NCBI GenBank assembly: GCA_000817085.1
Contig: JUEM01000018.1
Span: 1-33,842 of the forward strand
DNA from: a marine actinobacterium MedAcidi-G1
Lineage (GTDB): Bacteria > Actinomycetota > Acidimicrobiia > Acidimicrobiales > MedAcidi-G1
Length of the DNA stretch: 33,842 nt
Direction of reading: 5' to 3'
Below are positions 25,319 to 33,289 of this stretch, piece after piece (position 1 is the first letter of the stretch; every line of letters begins with the position of its first letter). The notes beneath the pieces are model-generated. The model was given only the letters and a program-made list of their open reading frames with translations, did no database searches and was not told the origin of the DNA. The position numbers and the translations under genes are program-made.

Positions 25319-25378
25319 CATTTACTTCTAAAGCAGCAAAAAGATTTCAACGCGAAAAACATCACTTAAACTTGAAAT

Positions 25379-26665
25379 ATGAATGATCGAGAATGGGGAT
25401 TTAAAACAAGAGCTATACATGCGGGTGGTGGCCCGGATGCCGCAACCGGGGCTCGTAACGTTCCTGTCTATCAAACAACTAGTTTCGTATTCGAAGACAC
25501 TAGAGATGCGGCTGACATGTTTGCACTACAAAAATTTGGCTCGATTTACACGCGTATCTCAAATCCTACGGTCAATGCTTTTGAAGAAAGAATGGCGAGT
25601 CTTGAAGGTGGTATCGGGTCAGTAGCAACCTCCTCTGGCATGTCAGCAGAATTTCTGACAGCCGCAGCACTTGCGAGTTCGGGCGATAGTTTTGTGACCT
25701 CTTCAGCTATTTACGGAGGCACTCACACCATGTTTGATGTTTCATTAGGAAAATTCGGAATTGAAGCACGTTTTGTAGAAGGTGATGAACCGGAGTCTTT
25801 TGATGCAGTGATAGATGAGACCACAAAGTTTTTATATACCGAAATTGTTGGAAATCCATCTGGCTCGATAGCAGATGTCTCTGTTTTAGCATCAGTGGCC
25901 CATTCACATGACATACCACTTGTTATAGACGCTACTTTTGCTACTCCCTATCTTTGTAGACCCATTGACTTTGGAGCAGACATAGTTTTACACTCTGCAA
26001 CCAAATTTATTGGAGGTCATGGAAACTCTATAGGAGGCGTTGTGACCGAGTCTGGTCGTTTTAACTGGGGAAACGGCAGATTTCCAGAAATGACAGAGCC
26101 AGTTGCAACCTATAACGGACTCAGATATTGGGAGAATTTTGGAGAGTATGCATTTTGTACAAAGTTACGATCAGAACAATTGCGCGACTTAGGAGCTTCT
26201 TTGGCTCCGATGAACGCTTTTTTATTAATACAAGGGCTAGAAACTCTCCCATTCCGTATGGATGGGCATGTGGCAAATGCTAAGGCTGTTGCTTCATTTC
26301 TTCAAAGTCACTCAGAAGTAAGTTGGGTTAACTATGCAGGGCTTGAATCCTCTCCACATTATGAACTTGCTAATAAATATATGCCCAAAGGCCCTGGAGC
26401 GATTTTCACTTTCGGAGTTAAGGGCGGTCGAGAAGCTGGCGCAAAATTTATTGATTCTTTGCAATTGATAAGTCACCTAGCGAACGTGGGAGATGTGCGA
26501 AGTCTTGTAATCCATCCTGCATCTACAACACATCAACAACTTTCAGATGAAGATCTCGCTTCCGGAGGGGTTAGCGCTGACATGGTTCGACTTTCAGTGG
26601 GGTTAGAAGATTCCGACGATATTTTATGGGATCTTGATCAGGCCTTAGAGAAGGCGTCTTCCTGA
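25379..26665 (+). CDS. metY: O-acetylhomoserine sulfhydrylase (PLP enzyme)
   Basis: The 428-residue cytoplasmic PLP enzyme makes homocysteine from O-acetylhomoserine and sulfide. The opening TRAIHAGGGPDAATGARNVPVYQTTSFVFED, YTRISNPT and the PLP-binding Lys209 in SATKFIGGHGNSIGG identify the Cys/Met metabolism family. The length near 430 and FGEYAFCTKLRSEQLRDLGASLAPMNAFLL favour O-acetylhomoserine sulfhydrylase over cystathionine synthase or lyase (about 390). It complements metX 18 kb upstream. Its start has no strong Shine-Dalgarno sequence, and no SAM riboswitch is seen before it. It overlaps the CoA-binding gene by one base. Confidence 0.92.
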   Translation: MNDREWGFKTRAIHAGGGPDAATGARNVPVYQTTSFVFEDTRDAADMFALQKFGSIYTRISNPTVNAFEERMASLEGGIGSVATSSGMSAEFLTAAALASSGDSFVTSSAIYGGTHTMFDVSLGKFGIEARFVEGDEPESFDAVIDETTKFLYTEIVGNPSGSIADVSVLASVAHSHDIPLVIDATFATPYLCRPIDFGADIVLHSATKFIGGHGNSIGGVVTESGRFNWGNGRFPEMTEPVATYNGLRYWENFGEYAFCTKLRSEQLRDLGASLAPMNAFLLIQGLETLPFRMDGHVANAKAVASFLQSHSEVSWVNYAGLESSPHYELANKYMPKGPGAIFTFGVKGGREAGAKFIDSLQLISHLANVGDVRSLVIHPASTTHQQLSDEDLASGGVSADMVRLSVGLEDSDDILWDLDQALEKASS

Positions 26666-27168
26666 TGTCAGTTCAAAAGAAAACAGTTGAAGGCTGGGAT
26701 GAACCAAGTGCTAAAGAGAGGCTCGCACTCCTGAACAGAACTGAAACTATAGCGATGGTAGGTGTATCTGCAAAAAAATCCAGACCAAGTAATTTTGTAG
26801 CCACCTATCTTCTCAGTTCGAGTGCTAATTTTGAGATTTTTTTCGTCAATCCAGTCGAGGATGAGATACTTGGCAAGCCTTGTTATAAGAGTCTTTCTGA
26901 TCTTCCAGTAGTTCCCGACATGGTAGATGTTTTTCGTAAACCTGAAGATTTGCCTGAAGTCGCTAAAGAAGCCGTAGCGATTGAGGCGTCTTCTCTTTGG
27001 ATCCAATTGGGACTGTGGAGCGTCGAGGCAGCTGAAATAGCTTTAGCAGCAGGGCTTGAATTAGTAATGGATAAATGTATAAAAATTGAACATGCTAGAT
27101 TTCACGGGGGTTTACATTTAGCCGGTTTTAATACGGGTGTTATTGACTCCAGACGGTCAAAGCAATAG
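26665..27168 (+). CDS. CoA-binding domain (YccU-like) protein
   Basis: The 167-residue protein has a Rossmann-like CoA-binding domain: TIAMVGVSAKKSRPSNFVATYLL near the start, then FFVNPVEDEILGKPCYKSL and VDVFRKPEDLPEVAKEAV, and the C-terminal VMDKCIKIEHARF with a conserved Cys. Family members bind CoA but their cellular role is poorly defined. It starts on the last base of the metY stop (TGATG), which implies translational coupling. Pairing of such a gene with O-acetylhomoserine sulfhydrylase recurs in bacteria, so a link to methionine or sulfur metabolism is reasonable but unproven. Confidence 0.83.
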   Translation: MSVQKKTVEGWDEPSAKERLALLNRTETIAMVGVSAKKSRPSNFVATYLLSSSANFEIFFVNPVEDEILGKPCYKSLSDLPVVPDMVDVFRKPEDLPEVAKEAVAIEASSLWIQLGLWSVEAAEIALAAGLELVMDKCIKIEHARFHGGLHLAGFNTGVIDSRRSKQ

Positions 27169-27280
27169 TTGTTAAGATTCTTTCCATTCTTTTAAATCTT
27201 GAAGATAAAGCTCAAAGATATTGGGTTTTGATCACTAACATCGCTGTACCATTACCTCACTGCCTTTATATTAAGGTTAG

Positions 27281-27355
27281 GCACCAGTGCCCGAGCGGCC
27301 TAAGGGAACGGTCTGCAAAGCCGTAAAGTCGCGGGTTCAAATCCCGCCTGGTGCT
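27281..27355 (+). tRNA. tRNA-Cys (anticodon GCA)
   Basis: A 75-base cloverleaf is seen: acceptor GCACCAG/CTGGTGC, anticodon stem ACGGT/GCCGT around loop CTGCAAA with anticodon GCA, and a T-arm GCGGG/CCCGC around TTCAAAT. The discriminator T is the identity base expected for Cys. CCA is not encoded. The 112 bases upstream hold no other gene. Confidence 0.93.
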
Positions 27356-27406
27356 CGCGTTATAATTTTACGGTTAATGGGTTTATTAGCCGTCTAGAGG
27401 TTTGGC

Positions 27407-27982
27407 ATGTCTGAAGAGGAAGAAAGTCTTGAAGACGTAGGGGAAGAAGTTGGTTCCTCTTTGCCGCACACGCCGCCATTGGGTATCAAAGCAGTTAGAT
27501 CTGGCGAAGATCCAAACCCAATAGGCGTAGATGATGTTGACGTTACGACTGGACGCGAAAGACCCGCCGGTAATTGGATGGCTGCGCTAGTTCTTTCAGC
27601 TGGTGTAGTGGTGTCGATTATAGGAACATTTCTACCTTGGATCGAAATAAGTGAAAATCAATATCGAAGCAACCTGATTGGCTGGGATCAAGGAGGTTCC
27701 GCTTGGATAGTTTTGATCATTGGGACGTTGGCTGCGGGTGTAACAGGTCCAGTTTGGAATGGCAGTAGAAGCCTGTTGGTAAATGTTTTATTCATCTTTT
27801 TTGGAACAGTGTTATTGATTGTGGCTTCAATTGAGATGTCTGAAGTGAGTAGCTATCAACCAGTTGCAGAAGTCGAAAAATCAGTGGGAGTTGGTCTTCC
27901 AACTGTGCTTGCTGGAGGGATTTTAATGATTTTGCCGAGCGTGTTAGATAAGCAAAATTGGAAGTTTAGACATAAAATTTAG
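27407..27982 (+). CDS. Four-helix membrane protein, unknown function
   Basis: This 191-residue protein is not recognised. An acidic 50-residue cytoplasmic N-terminus is followed by four predicted transmembrane helices at about 57-78, 98-117, 122-142 and 161-180, and a short basic tail. The first loop carries FLPWIEI, a pattern seen in small actinobacterial membrane proteins where a Pro-Trp pair caps helix 1. It sits between tRNA-Cys and tRNA-Val and appears to be its own unit. No catalytic motif is visible. Confidence 0.65.
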   Translation: MSEEEESLEDVGEEVGSSLPHTPPLGIKAVRSGEDPNPIGVDDVDVTTGRERPAGNWMAALVLSAGVVVSIIGTFLPWIEISENQYRSNLIGWDQGGSAWIVLIIGTLAAGVTGPVWNGSRSLLVNVLFIFFGTVLLIVASIEMSEVSSYQPVAEVEKSVGVGLPTVLAGGILMILPSVLDKQNWKFRHKI

Positions 27983-28028
27983 CTTCCCGTGTCCTGAGTA
28001 GAAGTCACTGCTACGATGCTCGCTGTTG

Positions 28029-28102
28029 GGGCCGTTAGCTCAGTTGGCTAGAGCACCTGCATGACGCGCAGGGGGTCGGGGGTTCAAATCCCTCACGGCC
28101 CA
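28029..28102 (+). tRNA. tRNA-Val (anticodon GAC)
   Basis: A 74-base cloverleaf is seen: acceptor GGGCCGT/ACGGCCC with discriminator A, anticodon stem CCTGC/GCAGG around loop ATGACGC with anticodon GAC, and a T-arm GGGGG/CCCTC-type stem around TTCAAAT. CCA is not encoded. The next gene starts 24 bases later. Confidence 0.95.
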
Positions 28103-28126
28103 CAAAACAAAATCAGGAGTTTAACT

Positions 28127-28999
28127 GTGAAAAGAATTTTGTTTTTACTTTTTCTTACATTCTGCGCTTCGGCTTGCGGAGGGGCATCTGAGATATCTAA
28201 TCCAACCACAAAAGAAACACTCATAACATCAACAACCAGTAACACGACAACAACAACCACTGCTGTTTTGACTACGACAACTACTGTGTCTCCGAGCACT
28301 ACGACTGTGGTTCCAACTACAACCGTTCAGTCTGATTCCTTAAAAACCACAAAACCCAACAAAAAGCCGGCTGATAGGTATTCCTGTAATATCAATGATC
28401 AAGGGTTTTGTATTTTCACAGGACAGCCTCATCAGAATTACTTAAAACCTCGAAGTAGGACTGTTGTTAATATTGAAGGTTTGGAACTGTTTTCGATTGA
28501 GGAAGCAGTTGCTGTTAATTCACAAGGGGAGATGCTCATAGCAAGAGGTACACCTGCATTTGATGGGGATCAAATGTCTCAGAAAGCTCAGGCAGTATTA
28601 AGTGAAGACGAGAAAGCATTCCACCGGGTAATGGCGACGATGTTTGGAATAAGAAATCAGCTTATGTACAAAGTTGAAAATTTAAATAAAGAGAATTGGG
28701 ACATGTACGTAGAGCCTCTTAAGGAAAGAGAAATCAAGGAAACGACCTTTACAGACGGTGCAACCCCCAGAGATAATTATTACGGAAGAGATGGAATTTT
28801 TGAGCTGGCAAAAAATTCAAATGGCAGAGACATCCATCATGACGTCATGAAGTTTTTAGAAGAATCAGGCCTGTATCTCCTCTGTCACGTGACATCGCAG
28901 GAATTTAATCAGATGCTTGCAGACACACATCCAGAGAGACACGACCCTTGCGAGGATGCAGGTATTGAAACTAAAATCCCATGGGATCTAAATTTATGA
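28127..28999 (+). CDS. Putative lipoprotein with Thr-rich linker
   Basis: The 290-residue protein begins with a basic, hydrophobic signal sequence ending FCASACGG; Cys17 is the probable lipidated residue, though the lipobox (ASAC) lacks the usual Leu at -3. A low-complexity Thr/Ser-rich linker (about 25-70) follows, then an unrecognised soluble domain of about 190 residues containing several Cys residues and ending PWDLNL. The GTG at 28127 is chosen because AGGAG lies about 8 bases upstream. A longer open frame starting at 28061 would run through the tRNA-Val gene and is rejected. It would be an extracytoplasmic, membrane-tethered protein and an Lgt client. Its function is unknown. Confidence 0.7.
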   Translation: MKRILFLLFLTFCASACGGASEISNPTTKETLITSTTSNTTTTTTAVLTTTTTVSPSTTTVVPTTTVQSDSLKTTKPNKKPADRYSCNINDQGFCIFTGQPHQNYLKPRSRTVVNIEGLELFSIEEAVAVNSQGEMLIARGTPAFDGDQMSQKAQAVLSEDEKAFHRVMATMFGIRNQLMYKVENLNKENWDMYVEPLKEREIKETTFTDGATPRDNYYGRDGIFELAKNSNGRDIHHDVMKFLEESGLYLLCHVTSQEFNQMLADTHPERHDPCEDAGIETKIPWDLNL

Positions 29000-29131
29000 A
29001 TCAAACCTACCTTTGGCCCATTCTCAGATCTCATCGTGCGTATAGATTTGTTGTCTGTGGCCGAAGTGTTGCTTTAGTTCCATAGTATAAAACGACGAAA
29101 TGACCTTTTAAGGTTCTTGCAGAAGTAAGAA

Positions 29132-30214
29132 TCACCCATTAGTTTTCAAGAAGTCTTTCATGAAATTTGTCAATATTTCAACACTCTCAACAGGCATAGC
29201 GTTGTAGAGACTTGTTCTAACACCCCCCACGCTCCGGTGGCCTTTGAGGTTTATTAAGTCGAGAGCCGTAGCTTCTTCCAGAAAGCGGCTTTCAAGTGTT
29301 TCATCAGGAAGATGAAAAATTATGTTCATTAGAGACCTGCTGTCAGTTGCAACAGGTGACGAATACCAGCCGTCGCTATTATCGATCACTTCATAAAGAA
29401 GACTGGATCGTATTTCAGCACGTCTTTCAAATTCCTCTAAACCACCATTTTTTTCCATCCAGCCTAAAACTTTTCCCATTACATAAATTGGGAACATAGG
29501 TGGGGTGTTTCCCAATGAGTCGTTTTCATCGTGAAATTGATAATCCAAATAAGTGGGAAGGTTCCGACCGTGTTTTCCAAGACTTTCACGTCGGACAATT
29601 ACGATTACGAGACCAGCGGGCCCGAGGTTCTTTTGGGCGCCCCCATATACAAGATCAAATTTGTCCCAATCAATACTTCTGCTAAGAAAATCTGAGCTCA
29701 TATCTGCTACCAGAGGAATGTCTACGTCGGGTAAATGTCTGAAGCGGACACCCCCAATCGTCTCGTTACTTGTGATATGAAGCCATTTAGTATCTTCTTT
29801 AAGTCCAATTTCATTTCTATTTGGCGTTGTGGTGAAACTAGTATCTTCGCCGCTCCAAGCTTCATAAATATTTGCGACCTTTGAGGCGTCCTCTAGAGCT
29901 TTTTGCCCCCATACGCCTGTATTCACGTACCCAGCGGTTTCACTTTCAGCTAGAAGGTTCATAGCTGTTTGGGCAAACTGAAGGGTTGCTCCACCTTGTA
30001 AGAAAAGTAATGCGAAATCATCAGGCACATCAGCCAGTCTCCGGAAAGATGCTAAAGCGTCCTGCTGGATTTTTTCATAAGAGTAACCACGATGGCTGTC
30101 TTCTATAATCGACATTCCATTGCCAGCGAAATTGAGAAACTCACTTTGTGTCTCCTCTAAAACTTCCAAAGGAAGAGTGCATGGTCCAGCGCTAAAGTTG
30201 TGGACTCTTTTCAT
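29132..30214 (-). CDS. serC: Phosphoserine aminotransferase
   Basis: The 360-residue PLP enzyme transfers an amino group from glutamate to 3-phosphohydroxypyruvate in serine synthesis. NFSAGPCTLPLEVL at the start, HRGYSYEKI, LQGGATLQFAQ and the PLP Lys195 in GGAQKNLGPAG (E. coli Lys198) identify the SerC family, and NIIFHL and GHRSVGGVRTSLYNA complete it. The frame is open to an ATG at 30262, but the ATG at 30214 gives the family's usual length, has AGGAG 7 bases upstream and starts with the conserved MKRVHNFSAGP. It is convergent with the lipoprotein gene. No serA or serB is nearby. Confidence 0.94.
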   Translation of the reverse strand: MKRVHNFSAGPCTLPLEVLEETQSEFLNFAGNGMSIIEDSHRGYSYEKIQQDALASFRRLADVPDDFALLFLQGGATLQFAQTAMNLLAESETAGYVNTGVWGQKALEDASKVANIYEAWSGEDTSFTTTPNRNEIGLKEDTKWLHITSNETIGGVRFRHLPDVDIPLVADMSSDFLSRSIDWDKFDLVYGGAQKNLGPAGLVIVIVRRESLGKHGRNLPTYLDYQFHDENDSLGNTPPMFPIYVMGKVLGWMEKNGGLEEFERRAEIRSSLLYEVIDNSDGWYSSPVATDSRSLMNIIFHLPDETLESRFLEEATALDLINLKGHRSVGGVRTSLYNAMPVESVEILTNFMKDFLKTNG

Positions 30215-30289
30215 TTGTTTACTCCTATTAGAAAGGGCGAGTTTCTTTTCAGCTTCTTCCAAGTTACCTGTCCAAATGTCAACTAATGG

Positions 30290-31569
30290 TTAATTTCTGA
30301 AGACCAACCTTCTTAGATCTTCGCCAATCACTCCACTAGTCCGATTTTCTGATCTCCTAATATCTGCCGGTTCAACATTATCAGGCTCGCTAACTCCTAT
30401 GGGGACAATTTCGTAGGTAGACCGATCAACCCAGGTTGGAACGTAGCCGGCATCAGTCACACTAATATTCCCGTCTGGAAATTCAGAAATGTTGAACCAT
30501 GTAATCATTCCGTCCTGAGTGGACTCCGGGCACTGTGAACAAAGCCTTCGCTCATCACCAGGTTGGTTAGACAAAAAATTACCTATACCTGCTACAGCGT
30601 ATTTATTAGAGATTCTTAAAACAGGTTGGATCACATGAGCTCCATGTCCGACTATCAAATCGACTGAATCCGAAGAAAGAAGTTTGTTGATAACTTCTTC
30701 TTGCGATGCAGAAATTTCTGATGAATATGCTTTTCCCCAGTGAAGACTTACGATCACAAACTCGGCACCATCTCTAACTGCAGTTTCGGCATCATTAATA
30801 ATTTTTTTGACTTCAAGATGATTCACTAGCCATGGAGGGTCTATCGGGAGGATTGCACCACCGCAACTTCCATCAACATCACAGTTCATCAGGTCTGTGT
30901 AGGAAAAATGGGCGACTGAAATTCCTCCCGGATTAAACAAAGAAGGCATAGTGTTACCAGATTTCGTAGAACCCCCAGTGGCTTTAATTCCAGAAGACTC
31001 TAGGTGGCCTATTGTTGCCTCTAATCCTTTTATTCCATTATCTAGTAGATGATTAGAAGCGATTGAACATCCTTCATAGCCCGCAAATTTGATTGCGTCT
31101 GCAAGTTCATACGGAACCTGAAAAAGGTCGGGTAATATTCGAGAACACTGTTATCTGTTGATAATGGGGTTTCCAGATGGCAGATAGCAAGATCAGCTCC
31201 GCTGATAATAGGTGCGACTCTTTTGAACATGGGTGAGAAATTAAAACCGATCGACCCGTATGAGTCAGCTGCATCTGCAACAAATTCATGTATCAGCAAC
31301 TCCCCAGTAGCGATAAAGGTAAAACTTCTAGAAGTTTGTTTATTTTGAATCGTTGAAGAAGTAGTTAATTTCATTTCATCGGTCGCAATTGGCAAGTTGT
31401 TTGTTAATTCGGTTTCGTCCTCCAAAGCGGCATTTGGTAGTTGGATTAAAATCTCATCCGAATCGTTATCAGTTATTGAAAAAACGAAAATTGCGAGAAA
31501 GGCCAGAATTACTAACTGCGTTAGGCGCCACGCAATCCGACTTTCACGATCTGACAAGTTTTCGTTCAT
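30290..31569 (-). pseudogene. CapA-family (poly-gamma-glutamate capsule-type) protein, frameshifted
   Basis: Two minus-strand frames make one CapA protein of about 426 residues. The 5' part (start 31569) has a membrane anchor at about 15-33, FTFIATGELLIHE, FSPMFKRVAPIISGADLAI and ETPLS, then leaves frame after YYPTF. The other frame is open from there: VPYELADAIKFAGYEG, SNHLLDNGIKGLEATIGHLE, GIKATGGS, SLHWGKAY and DLIVGHGAHVIQPVL. The switch occurs at a run of five A (31121-31125, plus strand); adding one base restores the frame. CapA proteins are metallophosphatase-fold factors for poly-gamma-glutamate export or anchoring. The start overlaps the amidohydrolase stop by 4 bases. A true mutation, a base-call error and programmed slippage are all possible. 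Confidence 0.85.
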
Positions 31570-33164
31570 ATGGCATCTCTCAATATGGGAACACCGGATT
31601 GAACATTGTTGTTTTTGGTGTTACTTCTAGCGAGTTTTCCATTAACCATTACATGAACAACTCCAAGAGACTCCTGTGCGGGATTAGATACATCTGCACG
31701 GTCTGAAATTTTCTGCGGATCAAACATAGTTATATCTGCAATAGCGCCTGGTTTTATTCGCCCACGATTTTTCATAGATGAGCTAGATTTTTCAAGCAGA
31801 CGTGCAGGAAGAACCGTAATTCTACTCAAAGCATCCGGCAGTGTAAGAACTTTTCGGTCACGAACATACGTACCTAAGAAGCGACTAAAACAACCTGCGG
31901 AACGTGGGTGGTTGTTGTGTGGCCTTTCAAGAATTGAGTCAGAACCGATTAAAACCCAGGGTGCAGATAGTGCTTCAGTTACATCTTCTTCAGACATAGC
32001 AAATGCTGCGACCAACTTGTTATTTTTCCGAGCGACAGAAAAAGTTTCTTCTGTCAGTCGACCAGGTTTTCCGACTTCTTGTAGGTCCTCAAAAGAAATG
32101 CCGAATTTTTTTTGAAAATTATCAAACCTCGCACTCCCAGCGTAGGTAGCCCAAAAAGTGTAGGGATAAATACAAGCAGTAAGCGCAAGTCCTTCATCTC
32201 TGGCGTTCTGTATCTGATCAATAGCTTCACGCATTCTTCCGGTACCACCCGTTGAGTTCAAATGTTCTATGTGAACGGAGCAACCTGTCTCGCGAGCGAC
32301 TTCAACGGCTTCATTTATAGCGCTTTCCTGGGAGCCGAAATCTTTGTCATAAGAATGCCTCAGATGAAGACACAAGGGAATGTGGTATTTTGCTGCTAGA
32401 CGCCCATGATCGACAATTTCTGATTTTTTTAGATCTACTGTGTACTCAGGCTGCTGGTGAATTCCTATTGCCCCTGACTGTATATCTTTTTCAGCTCTCT
32501 CGAGAAGAAGTGACCTTTCTTCTAGAGAGGTTTTTTGTATGCCGACTCCAAGAATTTTTCGGTGTTGATAATGATCCACGGCTCCTCCATAGTTAACAGG
32601 AGGATTGTGGGTTTCGGTATTTTGAAGAAATTTTTGCATAGGGTTATCTATTCCATGCATGCATAGGTTTGAAGTAACTCCATCCGCGATTTTGTACCAC
32701 TCTCCGTATCCATTTGTTGGGTATGAAAGTACATCTATGAATCCCGGAGAGACAACTAGGCCAGTTGCGTCAATTTTTGTTTCCCCATTTAAAGGAGCGC
32801 TGCTTATAAACTTTATTGTTTCTCCATCTATGCCTATATTTGCAACTGCGTCATAACCGCTGTCTGGATCGATTACCCGGCCTCCAGAAATAACTTTTTC
32901 AAACACGGTTTCGATTTCATTCGCAAGTTCTGAATCATTTAAAGAAACAGAGGAACTGGGAAGAGTTGTAGAGGTAGATGTTGGGGGAAATGAAACTAAG
33001 TCACCAGCAGTTTGAGAAATTTCTGTACTTGGTTTGCCAGGAAGTTTTCGGAGTAACGCAGAAGCGGCTGCACCAAAACCCATAGTGATGAGAAAACCTC
33101 TTCTACCGAACTTTCTAGAAGAGGTTTTCTCATCAGATTGTTCGTATGGGTTTTCGTCGTTCAT
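31566..33164 (-). CDS. Tat-exported D-aminoacylase-like amidohydrolase
   Basis: The 532-residue protein starts with a Tat signal, Arg21-Arg22 in GRRGFLI followed by a hydrophobic stretch, then a Ser/Thr-rich linker and an amidohydrolase fold like N-acyl-D-amino-acid deacylase. GFIDVLSYP (141-149) stands where the family has GFIDxHxH, so both His of the HxH metal pair are missing (Leu146, Tyr148). The other ligand positions appear kept: Cys168, His267 (HLRH), His298 (HIEH) and Asp409 (GSDS). In the Alcaligenes D-aminoacylase the essential zinc is bound by the Cys and the later His residues, so activity is possible. It overlaps the CapA-type gene by 4 bases. D-glutamyl or another D-acyl-amino acid outside the membrane is a reasonable target, unproven. 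Confidence 0.75.
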   Translation of the reverse strand: MNDENPYEQSDEKTSSRKFGRRGFLITMGFGAAASALLRKLPGKPSTEISQTAGDLVSFPPTSTSTTLPSSSVSLNDSELANEIETVFEKVISGGRVIDPDSGYDAVANIGIDGETIKFISSAPLNGETKIDATGLVVSPGFIDVLSYPTNGYGEWYKIADGVTSNLCMHGIDNPMQKFLQNTETHNPPVNYGGAVDHYQHRKILGVGIQKTSLEERSLLLERAEKDIQSGAIGIHQQPEYTVDLKKSEIVDHGRLAAKYHIPLCLHLRHSYDKDFGSQESAINEAVEVARETGCSVHIEHLNSTGGTGRMREAIDQIQNARDEGLALTACIYPYTFWATYAGSARFDNFQKKFGISFEDLQEVGKPGRLTEETFSVARKNNKLVAAFAMSEEDVTEALSAPWVLIGSDSILERPHNNHPRSAGCFSRFLGTYVRDRKVLTLPDALSRITVLPARLLEKSSSSMKNRGRIKPGAIADITMFDPQKISDRADVSNPAQESLGVVHVMVNGKLARSNTKNNNVQSGVPILRDAI

Positions 33165-33172
33165 GTAGTTGA

Positions 33173-33211
33173 CGTTACTTGAGCATGGCGTTTCAGATAT
33201 GACAAGTAACG
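33173..33211. promoter_or_regulatory. 9-bp inverted repeat in the amidohydrolase/secreted-protein divergent region
   Basis: CGTTACTTG (33173-33181) and CAAGTAACG (33203-33211) are exact reverse complements with a 21-base spacer. They lie 8 bases upstream of the amidohydrolase start (33164, minus) and 78 bases before the secreted-protein start (33290, plus). They could be a pair of operator half-sites, or a leader hairpin over the minus-strand ribosome-binding region, which lacks a clear Shine-Dalgarno sequence. Confidence 0.5.
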
Positions 33212-33289
33212 AAAATCTATGTGTGACCTGATATAACGATTCAAAGTGGCTAATTTATTAACTATGCACAAGGTGTTGGGAGGTTTTGA

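Noticed and set aside
28061-28126. Upstream extension of the lipoprotein reading frame to an ATG at 28061
   Set aside because: It would be translated from inside the tRNA-Val gene; the GTG at 28127 has AGGAG before it and begins a proper signal sequence.
29103-29114. ACCTT-TT-AAGGT symmetry between the lipoprotein and serC genes
   Set aside because: The loop is too small and the stem AT-rich; no convincing terminator.
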